Part shown: positions 55,395 to 64,000 of the stretch, in pieces | Layout: each line of letters begins with the position of its first letter | Numbering within the stretch: the stretch's first letter is position 1 | Origin: Pyrinomonadaceae bacterium | GTDB lineage: Bacteria; Acidobacteriota; Blastocatellia; Pyrinomonadales; Pyrinomonadaceae | Length of the DNA stretch: 64,000 bases | Assembly: GCA_021463165.1 (NCBI GenBank) | Contig: JAJTWY010000016.1 | Coordinates: 1-64,000 of the forward strand | Direction: 5' to 3' | The notes under the pieces: model-generated | What the model saw: only the letters and a program-made list of their open reading frames with translations | Database searches by the model: none | Told to the model about the DNA's origin: nothing | Program-made: the position numbers and the translations under genes

Positions 55395-56132
55395 ATGGAA
55401 TCGATCGTTGATTTTCTATACCAGGTCAAGGACTATCTCAACCCCAAGATCCTTATCGACTGGATGCTCTTGAAACTTGGCATCTATGTCTATTTCGGCC
55501 TATTCTTTATCGTTTTTGCCGAAACTGGTCTGGCGATCGGCTTTTTTCTGCCTGGCGATTCACTTCTTGTGGTCTGCGGCCTGTTTGCGGCGGCGGGGAA
55601 GCTGAATCTGTGGATAATGCTCGTCGCTCTCGTTATTGCTGCCGTCTTGGGAGATGCGGTTGGGTATTACTCGGGACGCAAGGTCGGGCCGGCGATCTTT
55701 AGCAGGCCGAAGTCCCGCTTCTTCAACCCTAAGCATCTTAAGAAGGCACACGATTTTTATGAGAAGCACGGAGGAAAGACCATCATCCTCGCGCGTTTCG
55801 TACCGATCGTGAGGACCTTTGCCCCGATCGTCGCGGGGGCGGCTGAGATGTCGTATCGGCAATTTGCTCTTTACAACATCGTTGGCGGGCTGGCGTGGGT
55901 AACGAGTATGCTGTTTGCCGGCTATTTTCTCGGCGGACTCGTTGAGCAGTTCGTGAGAAATGTGTTTGGTGTCGAGAGCTTCAAGTTAGAGGATCACATC
56001 GATAAGGTCGTCATCGTGGTCATTTTCCTCTCCATTTTGCCGATCATTTTCGAGTATATGAAAGCGAGAAGAGAGGGCAGGAAGGAACAAGCCGAAGCGG
56101 CCCTCGAGCCGGGGTCGGACGCGGTGAACTAG
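55395..56132 (+). CDS. DedA-family membrane protein
   Basis: ATG 55395 (MESIVDFLYQVKDYLN) gives 245 residues. The DedA/SNARE-associated domain shows GLAIGFFLPGDSLLVVCGLFAA, LGDAVGYYSGRKVG, the re-entrant signature FYEKHGGKTIILARFVPIVRTFAPIVAG and a terminal helix. DedA proteins are inner-membrane transporters or flippases, some recycling undecaprenyl phosphate or moving phosphatidylethanolamine. It follows pcm by seven bases and may belong to the same transcript. Confidence 0.9.
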   Translation: MESIVDFLYQVKDYLNPKILIDWMLLKLGIYVYFGLFFIVFAETGLAIGFFLPGDSLLVVCGLFAAAGKLNLWIMLVALVIAAVLGDAVGYYSGRKVGPAIFSRPKSRFFNPKHLKKAHDFYEKHGGKTIILARFVPIVRTFAPIVAGAAEMSYRQFALYNIVGGLAWVTSMLFAGYFLGGLVEQFVRNVFGVESFKLEDHIDKVVIVVIFLSILPIIFEYMKARREGRKEQAEAALEPGSDAVN

Positions 56133-56238
56133 GCCTTATCGCTGCACGGACTAAAGAGAACTTTGCTGCGGATCCTTATCGAAGCTCCGTCCGGTTTGAC
56201 TATCGAGGCCGGCGTAGATACACTCTTAGCTTAGTTAA

Positions 56239-56315
56239 CGGGGCGTGGCTCAGCCTGGTAGAGCGCACGGTTCGGGACCGTGAGGTCGGATGTTCAAATC
56301 ATCTCGCCCCGACCA
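56239..56315 (+). tRNA. tRNA-Pro (anticodon CGG)
   Basis: The 77-base sequence folds with acceptor CGGGGCG/CGCCCCG, a D arm GCTCAGCCTGGTAGAGC, anticodon stem CACGG/CCGTG closing loop TTCGGGA (anticodon CGG), and T arm GGATG-TTCAAAT-CATCT. The CCA end is encoded. Confidence 0.96.
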
Positions 56316-56473
56316 TTCTCGATAAATGGTGTGATTCAGATCGCACCATTTCTTATTTTAAATATGATCCAGATCATAGATTTATCCCAGGCACGGTGAT
56401 ACTGACTCGATTGCGACGCGACATGGCTGAAGCAGACGTGCACGCCGACACACCTGTCCAATGGAGGTTTATC

Positions 56474-57810
56474 ATGATCAGACAGAATATTCGAGGAGTT
56501 GCTGTCGTGCAAATTGCGGCCGCAATGCTTTTTTCACCAGTTACCTTTGCCCTTCACGGGGGCGTTCAGTCAAGCGACAAGTCCTCCGTCAATACCGAAA
56601 ATGGTCTTTCGACCATAACCTACAATGTTCGCGGCGGGACGGTCAAGGTTCACCTGCCTGCGGACATGGCGGCCGGGGATACAATTACCGGCACCGTCAT
56701 CGCCGAACCGACAAAGACAGCGAATGAGACCGGACCCGCCTCTGATACGCTTAACGGGATCGTACTTGACCTTGGCGATGGCCAGAAAGTTCAGGTGTGT
56801 GAGCCGTGCTCAACACTTCGGAACTTCGTTATACCCCATGTGCTGGAGGGAAGCCGCGGACTCAGCAAGATCTCAGTTAGCCAGCCCGGGGCCCCTAAAC
56901 TGACGGCTTCAGTTCCGCTCTTGACAAATCCAGCGAGCCTCGTAAACACAGACCCCAATTTTCCACCCTTCGTACAGGCCGGCCGTCCGGTTCCGATCAC
57001 CGGGGCATTCGACGGAAACGCCGCGAACACACAGTGTACGATAGGCGATCAAGCGGCAACGCTACTCGCTGAGTCGCCTCGGTCGGCCATCTTTCGCACC
57101 CCTGCGAATCTCAGTGGCCCGGCCCGCGTCCAGCTCACTGACAGAACAAGACGACCGAAGGAAACACACGGGTCGTTCAACTTCGGCTTACCGCTGACAG
57201 GACGGCGCTGAAGCGTGGCGAACGAACAAATGTGCATCTCGAGATAACGGGACTTGAAGGTGAGAGCCGTAATGTTCCGCTGCGTCTGGTTACAAGCGGG
57301 GCTGCCAATATGCAAGGCGGAAATACGCAAATAATCGAGATCACGCCGAGCGACCTTGCGGCTGACGGTTCTTTTACCCGTGACTTTGCACTAACTGGCA
57401 CGACGACAGGTACTTTCAGCGTTACAGGAACTGTTCCGATCGGCAAACCGGTAGCCGGTGGAGCAAAGGGGTGTGAGTGCTTTTGTGTCCTCAATCCAAA
57501 CCCGATCGTGACTGCCGGAAAGAGGAAGATCGCAGGTGGGGCTCAACACGCTTTTTCGCCGAACGTCTCAAAAGCCGCGTGCAACGGGAATCAGTGCAGC
57601 ATTGCAAAAACGGAGTACAAGTGGTCGGTGGGAGCCGGCAGTACCGCAACCTATACGATAGTCGGTGGTATTGATGATGCAGAAACCATCTCGCTTGACG
57701 TGACAAAGGCGGGGACCGTCGAGCTAACTGTCACGGTGACAGTTAAGTGCAGTGACGGAACAACTTGCAGTGATACAGATTCCAAAACTTTTAGGGTCGA
57801 TACGAAATGA
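56474..57810 (+). pseudogene. Secreted Cys-containing repeat/Ig-like protein, interrupted by a frameshift near 57180-57195
   Basis: The first part starts at ATG 56474 (MIRQNIRGVAVVQIAAAMLF, signal peptide; GGAGG six bases upstream) and stops at 57211. The second ORF (57232-57810) is in another frame and has no good start of its own, only a GTG. Reading that frame backwards gives LTADRTALKRGERTNVHLEITG, which continues naturally from the first part (ETHGSFNF). Restoring one base would join them into one protein of about 445 residues. The C-terminal part has Cys-rich and beta-rich sequence (CECFCVLNPNP, SLDVTKAGTVELTVTVTV) like bacterial Ig domains. The family is not recognised. Recent mutation, sequencing error or programmed shift are all possible. 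Confidence 0.75.
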
Positions 57811-57842
57811 ATATCGGGCCTTTGACTTGATCTGAGGGGCCG

Positions 57843-57870
57843 GAGGGCAGACAACTGCATGCCTGCCCTC
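57843..57870. terminator. Hairpin between convergent genes
   Basis: GAGGGCAG and CTGCCCTC pair over a 12-base loop between the frameshifted gene and the S46 gene. No T-run follows, so it is a weak terminator candidate serving either side. Confidence 0.35.
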
Positions 57871-57888
57871 GACCATCACCATCCGAGA

Positions 57889-60060
57889 CTATCGGCCAAC
57901 GAGTTTCATCTCATCCACGACCCATTTCGCATTGCCGAACTTTTCGGTAACGAAAAGCACGAAGCGGATATCGACTGAGATGGTCCGATTGTACTCAGGG
58001 TCATAATAGAAATCGTTGCCCAGGCCTTCGTAGTTGCCGTCGAAACATAACCCAACCTGTTCGCCGTTCGCGTTCAGGATCGGTGATCCGCTGTTCCCGC
58101 CGATGATATCGGTGTTCGAGAGGAAGTTTACGACGACGCTGTCGCCCTCGCCATAGCGGCCGAAGTCCTTAGCCGCCTGCAGATCCTTGAGCTTCTGCGG
58201 AGCGTCGAAGGGGTTGACGCCAGTGTCTTTCTCGAACATTCCTTTCATTGTGGTGAACGGCGTTCGATACTCGGCCTCGCGTGAGCGGTACCCCTTGACG
58301 TTGCCATAGGTGAAGCGAAGGCTTGAGTTGGCGTCAGGATACACGGTCGCGGTGCCTCTCATCTCGGTAAGCGCTTGCGTATATAGGAGCCGCAGCCGAT
58401 TGATGTTCGCGTTGAACTTCGCCGTCTTTGCGTCGGTAGCTGCTCGTTCTTCGGCAACACCTCGGGCAAATCCCAAGATCTTCTCGCGAGTCTCATTAAA
58501 CTCCATTGTCCGCGGACCGTAAAGTCCGGCCACTCTTTCGGCTGAAGCGTACTCCCCGTTGCCGATCGAATCGGCAAATTTCGCCTCGGCGTCGCGGCGG
58601 GCCTTGCCCTTGAGCGACCCGAAGAGATCTTCGGCCGGTTTGAACTTCTGGTCAGCGGGAAGCTGGTCGAAGGATCGGAGGAAGTATTTGATCATCTCAA
58701 GTTCGTGGGCCGGTTCGCGCTCGCTGTAGGCCTGCTCGATCAGCTTCAGTTTTGCTGCGCGCTCGGTATCGCTCAGCATCTTGGCATTTGGGCCTGAGGT
58801 CGCAACGACCGCGGCAAAAACCTGGCTAAAGACAGTCATCGACAGCGGGTCGGGAACTCGACGGAGGAGTACGTCGCGTCTTGCAGTGGCAAAGGTCTCC
58901 TCAGAAAGAGCTCGTAGTTCTGACAATAGCGATCCGTATTTCTTCTGCCTCTCGGGGTTTGAGGCGATCCATGAGGCAAGTTTGGCTTCCTCTGCCTCAC
59001 GCTGTTCGACCACCTTTGCCCGTCTCAGCCTCAAGGCGCCGCCGCCGTAAACTGTACGGGAGTTGTCGAAATTTGCGATGTCGCTCTGGAACGCGATCCG
59101 TTTCTCCTCGTCGGTTTCGCCGATCTTGGCGAGGCTCCTCGAAAGGGCATCAAGATAAGAAGCGAGGAACGGGAAGTTTGCGTCGCGTGCATATTTTATC
59201 GACCAGCTTTCGCGATAACGCGTGGTTCCGCCGGGATAGCCCAGGACGAAGACGAAATCGTTGTCCTTGAGACCGCCAATGTTCATCGTTAAGAACTTTT
59301 TCGGCTTGTAGGGAACATTGTTCGGCGAATAATCCGCCGCGGAGCCGTCGGGGGCCACATAGGCCCGAAGGAAAGTGAAATCTCCCGTGTGGCGAGTCCA
59401 TTGGAAGTTGTCCGGGTCTCCGCCGAACACGCCGATGTTTCGCGGCGGAGCATACACGACGCGAATATCCTTTATCTGCTGGGTTTCATAGAGATAGTAA
59501 AAGAAGCCGCTGTTGAGCATCTGAATGCGGACGATCGAGCCCGGCTTTGCCTTGGCTTGCTCGGCCGCCTGCAAAGCATCAGCATTTGCCTTTATCTTCG
59601 CAGCAAGAGCTTCGGCCGCTAGGCCGTCCGTGCCAGCCTTGACCTTTGCCGTCACGTCTTCGACCCGATTCGTAATGAATATCGAATAACCTTGGGCAGC
59701 TATCTCGCCGGATCGCCCGTCGGTACGAAAGCCCGTCTCAACCAGGTCGTTGCCCGGCGTCGAAGCCTTTACAAGGGCGTCGAACCCGCAATGGTGATTT
59801 GTCAATATCAGGCCTTCGGGCGAAACAAACTCGGCCGTGCAGCCTATCGAAAGCCTGATGACCGCATCGGTCAAACCGCCGCCGGCCGGATTGTAGATCT
59901 CGGAAGGCTTTATCTTCAGCCCCTTTTTATCGAGCGGCAGCCGCGCGATCTGATCTGGAGCGAACATGCCTTCGTCAAAGGCGAGGACAAACGAAGAAGT
60001 CGACAAAAACACCGCGAGCAGGATCGCGATCGAGAAAAATCTGTTTCCAATAGCTTTCAT
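57889..60060 (-). CDS. S46-family dipeptidyl peptidase (DPP7/DPP11-like)
   Basis: The 723-residue protein has a signal peptide (FFSIAILLAVFLSTSSFVLAFDEG), the His region LILTNHHCGFDALVK and the catalytic Ser in IIGGNSGSPILNANGEQVGL, with the intervening Asp presumably in EDVTAKVK-distal sequence. This chymotrypsin-fold family releases dipeptides from peptides in the periplasm. Exact specificity (DPP7 hydrophobic or DPP11 acidic) depends on a residue I cannot place by eye. It likely works with the M36 and other exported peptidases to use proteins as nutrients. Confidence 0.92.
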   Translation of the reverse strand: MKAIGNRFFSIAILLAVFLSTSSFVLAFDEGMFAPDQIARLPLDKKGLKIKPSEIYNPAGGGLTDAVIRLSIGCTAEFVSPEGLILTNHHCGFDALVKASTPGNDLVETGFRTDGRSGEIAAQGYSIFITNRVEDVTAKVKAGTDGLAAEALAAKIKANADALQAAEQAKAKPGSIVRIQMLNSGFFYYLYETQQIKDIRVVYAPPRNIGVFGGDPDNFQWTRHTGDFTFLRAYVAPDGSAADYSPNNVPYKPKKFLTMNIGGLKDNDFVFVLGYPGGTTRYRESWSIKYARDANFPFLASYLDALSRSLAKIGETDEEKRIAFQSDIANFDNSRTVYGGGALRLRRAKVVEQREAEEAKLASWIASNPERQKKYGSLLSELRALSEETFATARRDVLLRRVPDPLSMTVFSQVFAAVVATSGPNAKMLSDTERAAKLKLIEQAYSEREPAHELEMIKYFLRSFDQLPADQKFKPAEDLFGSLKGKARRDAEAKFADSIGNGEYASAERVAGLYGPRTMEFNETREKILGFARGVAEERAATDAKTAKFNANINRLRLLYTQALTEMRGTATVYPDANSSLRFTYGNVKGYRSREAEYRTPFTTMKGMFEKDTGVNPFDAPQKLKDLQAAKDFGRYGEGDSVVVNFLSNTDIIGGNSGSPILNANGEQVGLCFDGNYEGLGNDFYYDPEYNRTISVDIRFVLFVTEKFGNAKWVVDEMKLVGR

Positions 60061-60566
60061 ATGATTGAGTTCGATCTAGTGTGACTTAAATGGTTACTGA
60101 TGTGATGAAAGTATACCGCAATCATCCCATTCCCCGTAATTTAGTGCCCAAAACTGTCCCGCCGTTGCCCGCAAAGTACTGAATCCGATATCGGCGCGTC
60201 ACCAAAAGTGTCCCACCCCGTACCAGCACTGTCCCACCCTACTCGTGGGACACCGTAACCATTGTGTTGTAAATGACTTACAGAGGTCAGAAGGCTTAAA
60301 TTTTGGGTTATTTCAACAAAAGTGTAAGACATGTTCCTCGTCGTCTTGTTCTGATAAAAGCTCTCGGACCTCGTCCTGTTCCACAACCCCTTTCCGGCGG
60401 CCGCAGATGCAACTATCATGCAAGTATAGCACAAAATCAGAACCCAGGAGGTACAATTTAAGAACGGGCCGCTTTACCTTGTTGACGGCCAGTTTCCGTT
60501 CAATTTCTTTCCAAAGAAATGCATGACATGCTTTGTCGTGATCGAACTGATCTTGCCTGAAGACGC
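60061..60566. other. Noncoding region between S46 and M23 genes
   Basis: About 500 bp without a convincing gene. It carries the TGTCCCAC repeats and palindrome, then GTGTAAGACA at 60322 and an isolated AGGAGGT at 60446 with no start codon behind it. The same order and spacing of elements precedes rpsU. Confidence 0.6.
60155..60252. promoter_or_regulatory. TGTCCCAC repeats and TGTCCCAC-N7-GTGGGACA palindrome
   Basis: TGTCCCGC at 60155, TGTCCCAC at 60209 and 60230, and the inverted GTGGGACA at 60245. The last pair forms a perfect 8-bp palindrome with seven-base spacer (CCTACTC). It lies about 100-190 bp upstream of the S46 start. Operator or relic of an insertion-element end. Confidence 0.5.
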
Positions 60567-60597
60567 AAAAAAAGCGAGCGTGTTCGCCCGCTTTTTT
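60567..60597 (-). terminator. Terminator of the M23 peptidase gene
   Basis: On the minus strand AAAAAAGCGGGCG pairs with CGCTCGCTTTTTT (one G-T pair) around a short ACA-type loop, with a T-run, 20 bp past the M23 stop. Confidence 0.88.
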
Positions 60598-60616
60598 GAT
60601 TTATTTGATGAAATGA

Positions 60617-61441
60617 CTACTTCTTGACTAATTTCGTCAGATCGACCGGTTCGGTCGGGAGGAAATGACGCGGGTTGATGGCCTTGTCGTTGAGCAGCAG
60701 TTCGTAGTGAAGGTGCGGGCCGGTCGAGCGGCCGGTCGAACCAACCTGACCGATCATCTGGCCACGCGTGACGGTCGTTCCGGCTTCGGTCTCGATCTTC
60801 GAAAGGTGGCCATAGCGTGTGGTCAGGCCGTTGCCGTGGTCGATCTCGACGAGGTTGCCGTAGCCGCCCTTGTAGCCAGCCGAGACGACGGTGCCGTTTG
60901 CCGGAGCAATGACGAGGTCGCCGCGTTCGCCGTCGATGTCCATACCGGCATGAAACTCATAAGCTCGTCCGCCGAAAGGATTCCGACGGAAGCCAAATTC
61001 GTTATTGATCTTGCCAAGATGGGCCCAAATGGTCGGCAGGGTTGAAGGATCTGCTGTTTTACGGATCGCCATTAACTGGTCCTCGACCGAATTGTCCTCA
61101 CCGTCTTCAACCGGGCCATCTTCGGGGCCGCCGCTGTTAAACGCGAGTTCGCTGGGCGACTGAGGCCTGGTGTAATCGGTTGTTTCGACAGTTGAAGGGA
61201 CGACTGATTGAGGGGCGATCTGTGCTACGGGAGAGATGTTCAAGGCCGATGTATCGGCAAGTGCTGAATTCTTAACGATGCCGCTCATGCCGATCGACAC
61301 GGCGGAAATACCTAGAAGTAGTAAGATTCCAATGGTTCCAAAATGAAGGTAGCTCTTCCTGAGAGCTACTCGCTTGATATAAATACCTGATTTTGATGAA
61401 TGCGATAAAAGAAAAGTATACGACTTATCGTTTTTCTGCAT
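60617..61441 (-). CDS. M23-family (LytM) peptidoglycan endopeptidase
   Basis: The 274-residue protein has a single N-terminal transmembrane helix (YLHFGTIGILLLLGISAVSIGM), a low-complexity linker, and a C-terminal M23 domain: FHAGMDIDGERGD (zinc His and Asp), RYGHLSKI and TGPHLHYELLLND (second His pair). All zinc ligands are present, so it should cut peptide cross-links of peptidoglycan in the periplasm. It is transcribed leftward with its own terminator; a promoter probably lies in the 61442-61720 gap. Confidence 0.92.
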   Translation of the reverse strand: MQKNDKSYTFLLSHSSKSGIYIKRVALRKSYLHFGTIGILLLLGISAVSIGMSGIVKNSALADTSALNISPVAQIAPQSVVPSTVETTDYTRPQSPSELAFNSGGPEDGPVEDGEDNSVEDQLMAIRKTADPSTLPTIWAHLGKINNEFGFRRNPFGGRAYEFHAGMDIDGERGDLVIAPANGTVVSAGYKGGYGNLVEIDHGNGLTTRYGHLSKIETEAGTTVTRGQMIGQVGSTGRSTGPHLHYELLLNDKAINPRHFLPTEPVDLTKLVKK

Positions 61442-61720
61442 TATGCTGTAAAGCTCCTTTTAATGATCTTGCGCACCGCGACGATAAAGCAGCCGCAGTA
61501 CTTGGAATCACGCAAGAATAGCCGCGAGCGACTAACGCGAAACCTTAGTCAGACGATTACCTAACATGGTGACCGTCCGCTGTCGTGGGTGAACAAATTA
61601 AAAACTTCCCAATAAAAACTTAATAGGAACTACAATCAAACCACAAACCGCCCAAGAAGGCAAGCGCTAGCGGCAATGCCATTTGAGCGGCTTATGAGTT
61701 GAATAATAGATCCTATTGGC

Positions 61721-61921
61721 TCAGTCCTTCTTGCGATTGCTCTGCCAGGCCCGAAAGACCATGAATCCCACGGCTGCGAAGACTGCAATGAAGGCGAGAA
61801 CTATCAGCAGCTTGATCGCGACCGAGAGAAATCCGACAAAGCCGACCAAGGCCTTCAACAGGACGATCAAGAGCGCGAGGATCGCGACGATACTGCCTCC
61901 AACGGATGCTGCTTTTAACAT
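61721..61921 (-). CDS. Small two-helix membrane protein
   Basis: This 66-residue ORF consists almost wholly of two transmembrane helices (residues 8-28 and 36-58) ending in a basic tail, QSNRKKD. An AAGGAG site about 11 bases upstream of ATG 61921 and its place at the end of the sigma/anti-sigma operon support it. The function is unknown. Confidence 0.65.
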   Translation of the reverse strand: MLKAASVGGSIVAILALLIVLLKALVGFVGFLSVAIKLLIVLAFIAVFAAVGFMVFRAWQSNRKKD

Positions 61922-61936
61922 ATAACGTAAAACTCC

Positions 61937-62692
61937 TTAAGCGTCTCTCCAGCCTCCGCTTCGCGAGCGGTCGGAAAAATCGTTCTGTGCGACTCGATAG
62001 TCAGCCTCAGTATAGCGTGGATTCGACAGGGCAAAGCTGGTCGAGGGCTCAGACCGGTTCCACTTCGTGTCTGTCGAAGGTGCCTTGAATATGTAGCCTT
62101 TTAATAGATATATCCCAAGACCGATGAGCATCAAAGGCAGAAGCCCCCGCAACACTCCGCGCATCGGGAACAGATTCTGCATAACAAACGTGAATCCCAG
62201 CACGAGGAGCACGATACCCCATAGCTTCGGATTACCCGAAAATCTCTTAACGAGGATGTCGTCAGCAACGTCAGGTGTCAGCCCCGAACGGATCATCTGA
62301 GCCGTTCTGAACGAATCGAGAGCTGCGAAACCCCACATTCCAAGCATTCCGAACAGGAACAGCGGTGTTCCGGTAAGAATTGCCATCTGGAAAAGCCCGA
62401 TAAAGATGCCGAAATATACGAGAGCCTTTACCGTCTGCCCATTGTAAGCGGCCCCAAGACCCGGACACAGCAATGAAAGAAGCGTTGCTACCAGCGGCGA
62501 TGTGCGTTTTCTGACGAACGGAATACTATGCGGTTGGCTGCGCTGATCACGAAGCAGATCGATGCCTAATACGATACAGTCCTGACAATAAGGGAAGCCC
62601 TTGATCCTGTGGTCGCAAGCAGGACAGAGCGGCTTGCCGCAGCCATTGCAGCTCACCGTCGCCACATTCTGGCTATGAAAGGTACAATTCAT
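61937..62692 (-). CDS. B-box zinc-finger membrane protein
   Basis: The 251-residue protein starts with a B-box-type zinc finger (CTFHSQNVATVSCNGCGKPLCPACDHRIKGFPYCQDC), then about four transmembrane helices, one with the TM2-like segment LLCPGLGAAYNGQTVKALVYFGIF, and a soluble tail. The start overlaps the anti-sigma stop by one base (TAATG), so it is co-translated with it. It may be a target or modulator of the sigma system; there is no proof. Confidence 0.78.
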   Translation of the reverse strand: MNCTFHSQNVATVSCNGCGKPLCPACDHRIKGFPYCQDCIVLGIDLLRDQRSQPHSIPFVRKRTSPLVATLLSLLCPGLGAAYNGQTVKALVYFGIFIGLFQMAILTGTPLFLFGMLGMWGFAALDSFRTAQMIRSGLTPDVADDILVKRFSGNPKLWGIVLLVLGFTFVMQNLFPMRGVLRGLLPLMLIGLGIYLLKGYIFKAPSTDTKWNRSEPSTSFALSNPRYTEADYRVAQNDFSDRSRSGGWRDA

Positions 62693-63462
62693 TATCTCTG
62701 TTCCTCAGTCGCGATAGTCACTGGTTCGCCGGACGACGGCTTGCCGTTCCATGCGTCTGCCCCCTGCTGATACGTCTGTTTGGCGAGCTGAACACTCTCC
62801 TCATAAACACCTGACAGCGATCCGTCGGCCGAAACCGTCTGGCTGACCATCAGGAACGCAAAAAGGAGCATCATCGCGACCGGAGCAAGCTGCGGAATGC
62901 GAACCGGAATGCCTATGCCCCGGATCCATTCAGCGATCTGTGATGTCCACGAAGCCTTCACTTCCGCCGCCTTTTCGGTTCCCAGCGTGAGGTTCAATAT
63001 CCTTTCATGGAGGCCCGCCGGCACGGCAAGCTCGTCCATCTTGTAAGTGTAGAGCGAAGCGATCGAACGTACGACCATGCCCGGAAGGTCCTCGCAGCCC
63101 GTGCATAGAGCCGCGTGACGTTCCCAACGATGGAACGCGGCAGCCGGAAGGAAGCCGTCCAGATAGTCGGTCAGATGGGCCTCAAAGTCCTCGCAGGTCA
63201 TTGCCGTTTCGGGCATTGTCATCGAAAGGACCCGCGCCTCAAGTCGTGTCATCGATGCCTTCGGCGCCGATATCTGATGGCAGACCTCAAGGGACTCTTT
63301 CACGTCGTTGAGAAGGGAATGGCAAAGCGGGCAGGCCAGAGCGTGAGAAGCAACCGCCTTATGGGCCGCATTCTCAAGCGTCCTGTCCAAATAATCGGTC
63401 AACAGTTCCTCGAACGTCGAACAATTAATTATGTTTTCCTGCTCCTTTATCATCATTCTCAA
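62692..63462 (-). CDS. Anti-sigma factor with two zinc-finger (zf-HC2) domains
   Basis: The 256-residue protein has two successive anti-sigma zinc-finger segments, CSTFEELLTDYLDRTL ... HALACPLCH and CEDFEAHLTDYLDGFL ... HAALCTGC. A transmembrane helix (PVAMMLLFAFLMVSQTVSA) lies near residue 200, followed by a short outside tail. It should hold the neighbouring ECF sigma factor at the membrane until a signal releases it. It lies 39 bp downstream of that gene. Two zf-HC2 domains in one protein are unusual and suggest a duplication. Confidence 0.85.
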   Translation of the reverse strand: MRMMIKEQENIINCSTFEELLTDYLDRTLENAAHKAVASHALACPLCHSLLNDVKESLEVCHQISAPKASMTRLEARVLSMTMPETAMTCEDFEAHLTDYLDGFLPAAAFHRWERHAALCTGCEDLPGMVVRSIASLYTYKMDELAVPAGLHERILNLTLGTEKAAEVKASWTSQIAEWIRGIGIPVRIPQLAPVAMMLLFAFLMVSQTVSADGSLSGVYEESVQLAKQTYQQGADAWNGKPSSGEPVTIATEEQR

Positions 63463-63501
63463 CCCCTTGGATCAAATCCCGTCAAACATCCCGCCGGCTA
63501 T

Positions 63502-64000
63502 CTAGATCGTCACCACTCTCATTCGTCTCAATATCTTTGCCAGCTCAATTCGCCCTCGATTTATTCGCGATTTCACCGTCCCTTCCGGTATTCGCAGAAC
63601 ATCGACGATCTCCTGGTATGTCAGTTCTTCAATATCCCGAAGGATCACGCACGTCCTAAGGTCCTCCGGCAGCTTGTCAATTCCTTCCTGCACCTGCGAG
63701 GCAAGTTCTTTACGCTCCATCTCACGGTGGGCCGAACTTCCGGCGGCTCGAAGGTGATACTGGTGGTCGTCCACCGCATCGGCCATCGTATTCTGCGGAT
63801 TTCGCTGTCGATGGCGGTAATCATCGATTATCAAATTGCGTGCAAGCCGCATCAGCCAATTCGCCAGATCGCCCTGTTTAGAGTCATATTGCTCGAGACT
63901 CCGATAGACCCGGATGAAAACATCCTGTGTCAGATCCTCGGCTGAATCAATGTTCGAGGTGAAGCGGTAGGCAAGATTGAAGATACGCCGCGAAAACGCA
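63502..64000 (-). CDS. ECF RNA polymerase sigma factor, 5' end outside window
   Basis: The frame is open from the right edge to the stop at 63502; the ORF-track ATG 63852 is internal. The visible 166 codons start AFSRRIFNLAYRFTSNIDSAEDLTQDVFIRVYRS, sigma region 2, and end with region 4 (LTYQEIVDVLRIPEGTVKSRINRGR). This is a SigW/RpoE-like ECF factor. It is followed by its probable anti-sigma factor and a B-box protein in one operon. Confidence 0.92.
   Translation of the reverse strand, partial: AFSRRIFNLAYRFTSNIDSAEDLTQDVFIRVYRSLEQYDSKQGDLANWLMRLARNLIIDDYRHRQRNPQNTMADAVDDHQYHLRAAGSSAHREMERKELASQVQEGIDKLPEDLRTCVILRDIEELTYQEIVDVLRIPEGTVKSRINRGRIELAKILRRMRVVTI

Noticed and set aside
60430-60627. 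Open frame reading FKNGPLYLVDGQFPFNFF after an AGGAGGT sequence
   Set aside because: No start codon follows the ribosome-binding-like site, and the last third is encoded by the M23 terminator hairpin.
63115-63945. 276-codon plus-strand ORF at the right end
   Set aside because: Antisense to the anti-sigma and sigma genes, which have clear family motifs.

Overview
The window looks like chromosomal DNA from a free-living Gram-negative heterotroph, most likely an Acidobacteriota bacterium of the Blastocatellia type. This placement is an inference from gene style: a Ser/Thr kinase opening with MTPERW, a zinc ribbon opening with MKRCP, carboxypeptidase-regulatory modules on secreted and outer-membrane proteins, S46 and M36 peptidases, and a TIGR02999-like ECF sigma factor. 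No rRNA or other phylogenetic marker is present to settle it. Genes are densely packed and no prophage, CRISPR array or plasmid function is visible. || Region by region. 1-8.3 kb is signalling: a clostripain-like C11 peptidase that runs off the left edge in a 24-bp coding repeat (absent from the ORF track because it has no stop in the window), an ECF sigma factor, a divergent Ser/Thr kinase with TolB-like and TPR domains, a GNAT protein, a zinc-ribbon/TolB-like/TPR protein and a 33-codon relic of a second copy of it. 8.3-18.8 kb is a reductive pyrimidine degradation cluster: NCS1 transporter, CoA-acylating (methyl)malonate-semialdehyde dehydrogenase, beta-ureidopropionase, PreT and PreA. A three-gene YgiB/YgiC/DUF350 set lies between preT and preA, and dihydropyrimidinase and the beta-alanine aminotransferase are not in the window. 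18.8-26.9 kb holds a TPR protein, a GH9-deacetylase fusion, a divergent phosphotransferase/acyl-CoA dehydrogenase pair (ACAD10/11- and Lva-like logic) and a SLC13 transporter. 27.3-32.4 kb is the type IV pilus operon pilMNOPQ, closed by a clear terminator. 32.6-37.2 kb encodes two exported proteins sharing one C-terminal module, one of them an M36 metallopeptidase. 37.4-44.8 kb has a DinG-type helicase, QueD, a PepSY protein plus TonB receptor (probable iron uptake), a GNAT and a putative exported zinc peptidase. 44.9-49.6 kb is a leftward sugar operon: ABC ATPase, permease, GalE and xylose isomerase, without a visible binding protein. 49.6-51.2 kb is comM. || 51.2-53.6 kb is the main accessory spot: a REP-associated Y1 (HUH) transposase whose own ends resemble about 140-bp palindromic repeats scattered and tandemly duplicated around it. 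53.6-56.3 kb is housekeeping: rpsU, surE-pcm, a DedA protein and tRNA-Pro(CGG). 56.5-60.1 kb has a frameshifted secreted protein and an S46 peptidase. 60.1-64 kb has a noncoding stretch with a palindromic TGTCCCAC element also found upstream of rpsU, an M23 peptidase, and an ECF sigma/anti-sigma operon that runs off the right edge. || The most original observations are the transposase with its derived palindromic repeats, the paired TGTCCCAC-N7-GTGGGACA loci with conserved spacing to a second motif, the GH9-deacetylase fusion with an altered first deacetylase motif, and the repeat-tailed C11 peptidase. I found no convincing complete undescribed defence or mobile system.
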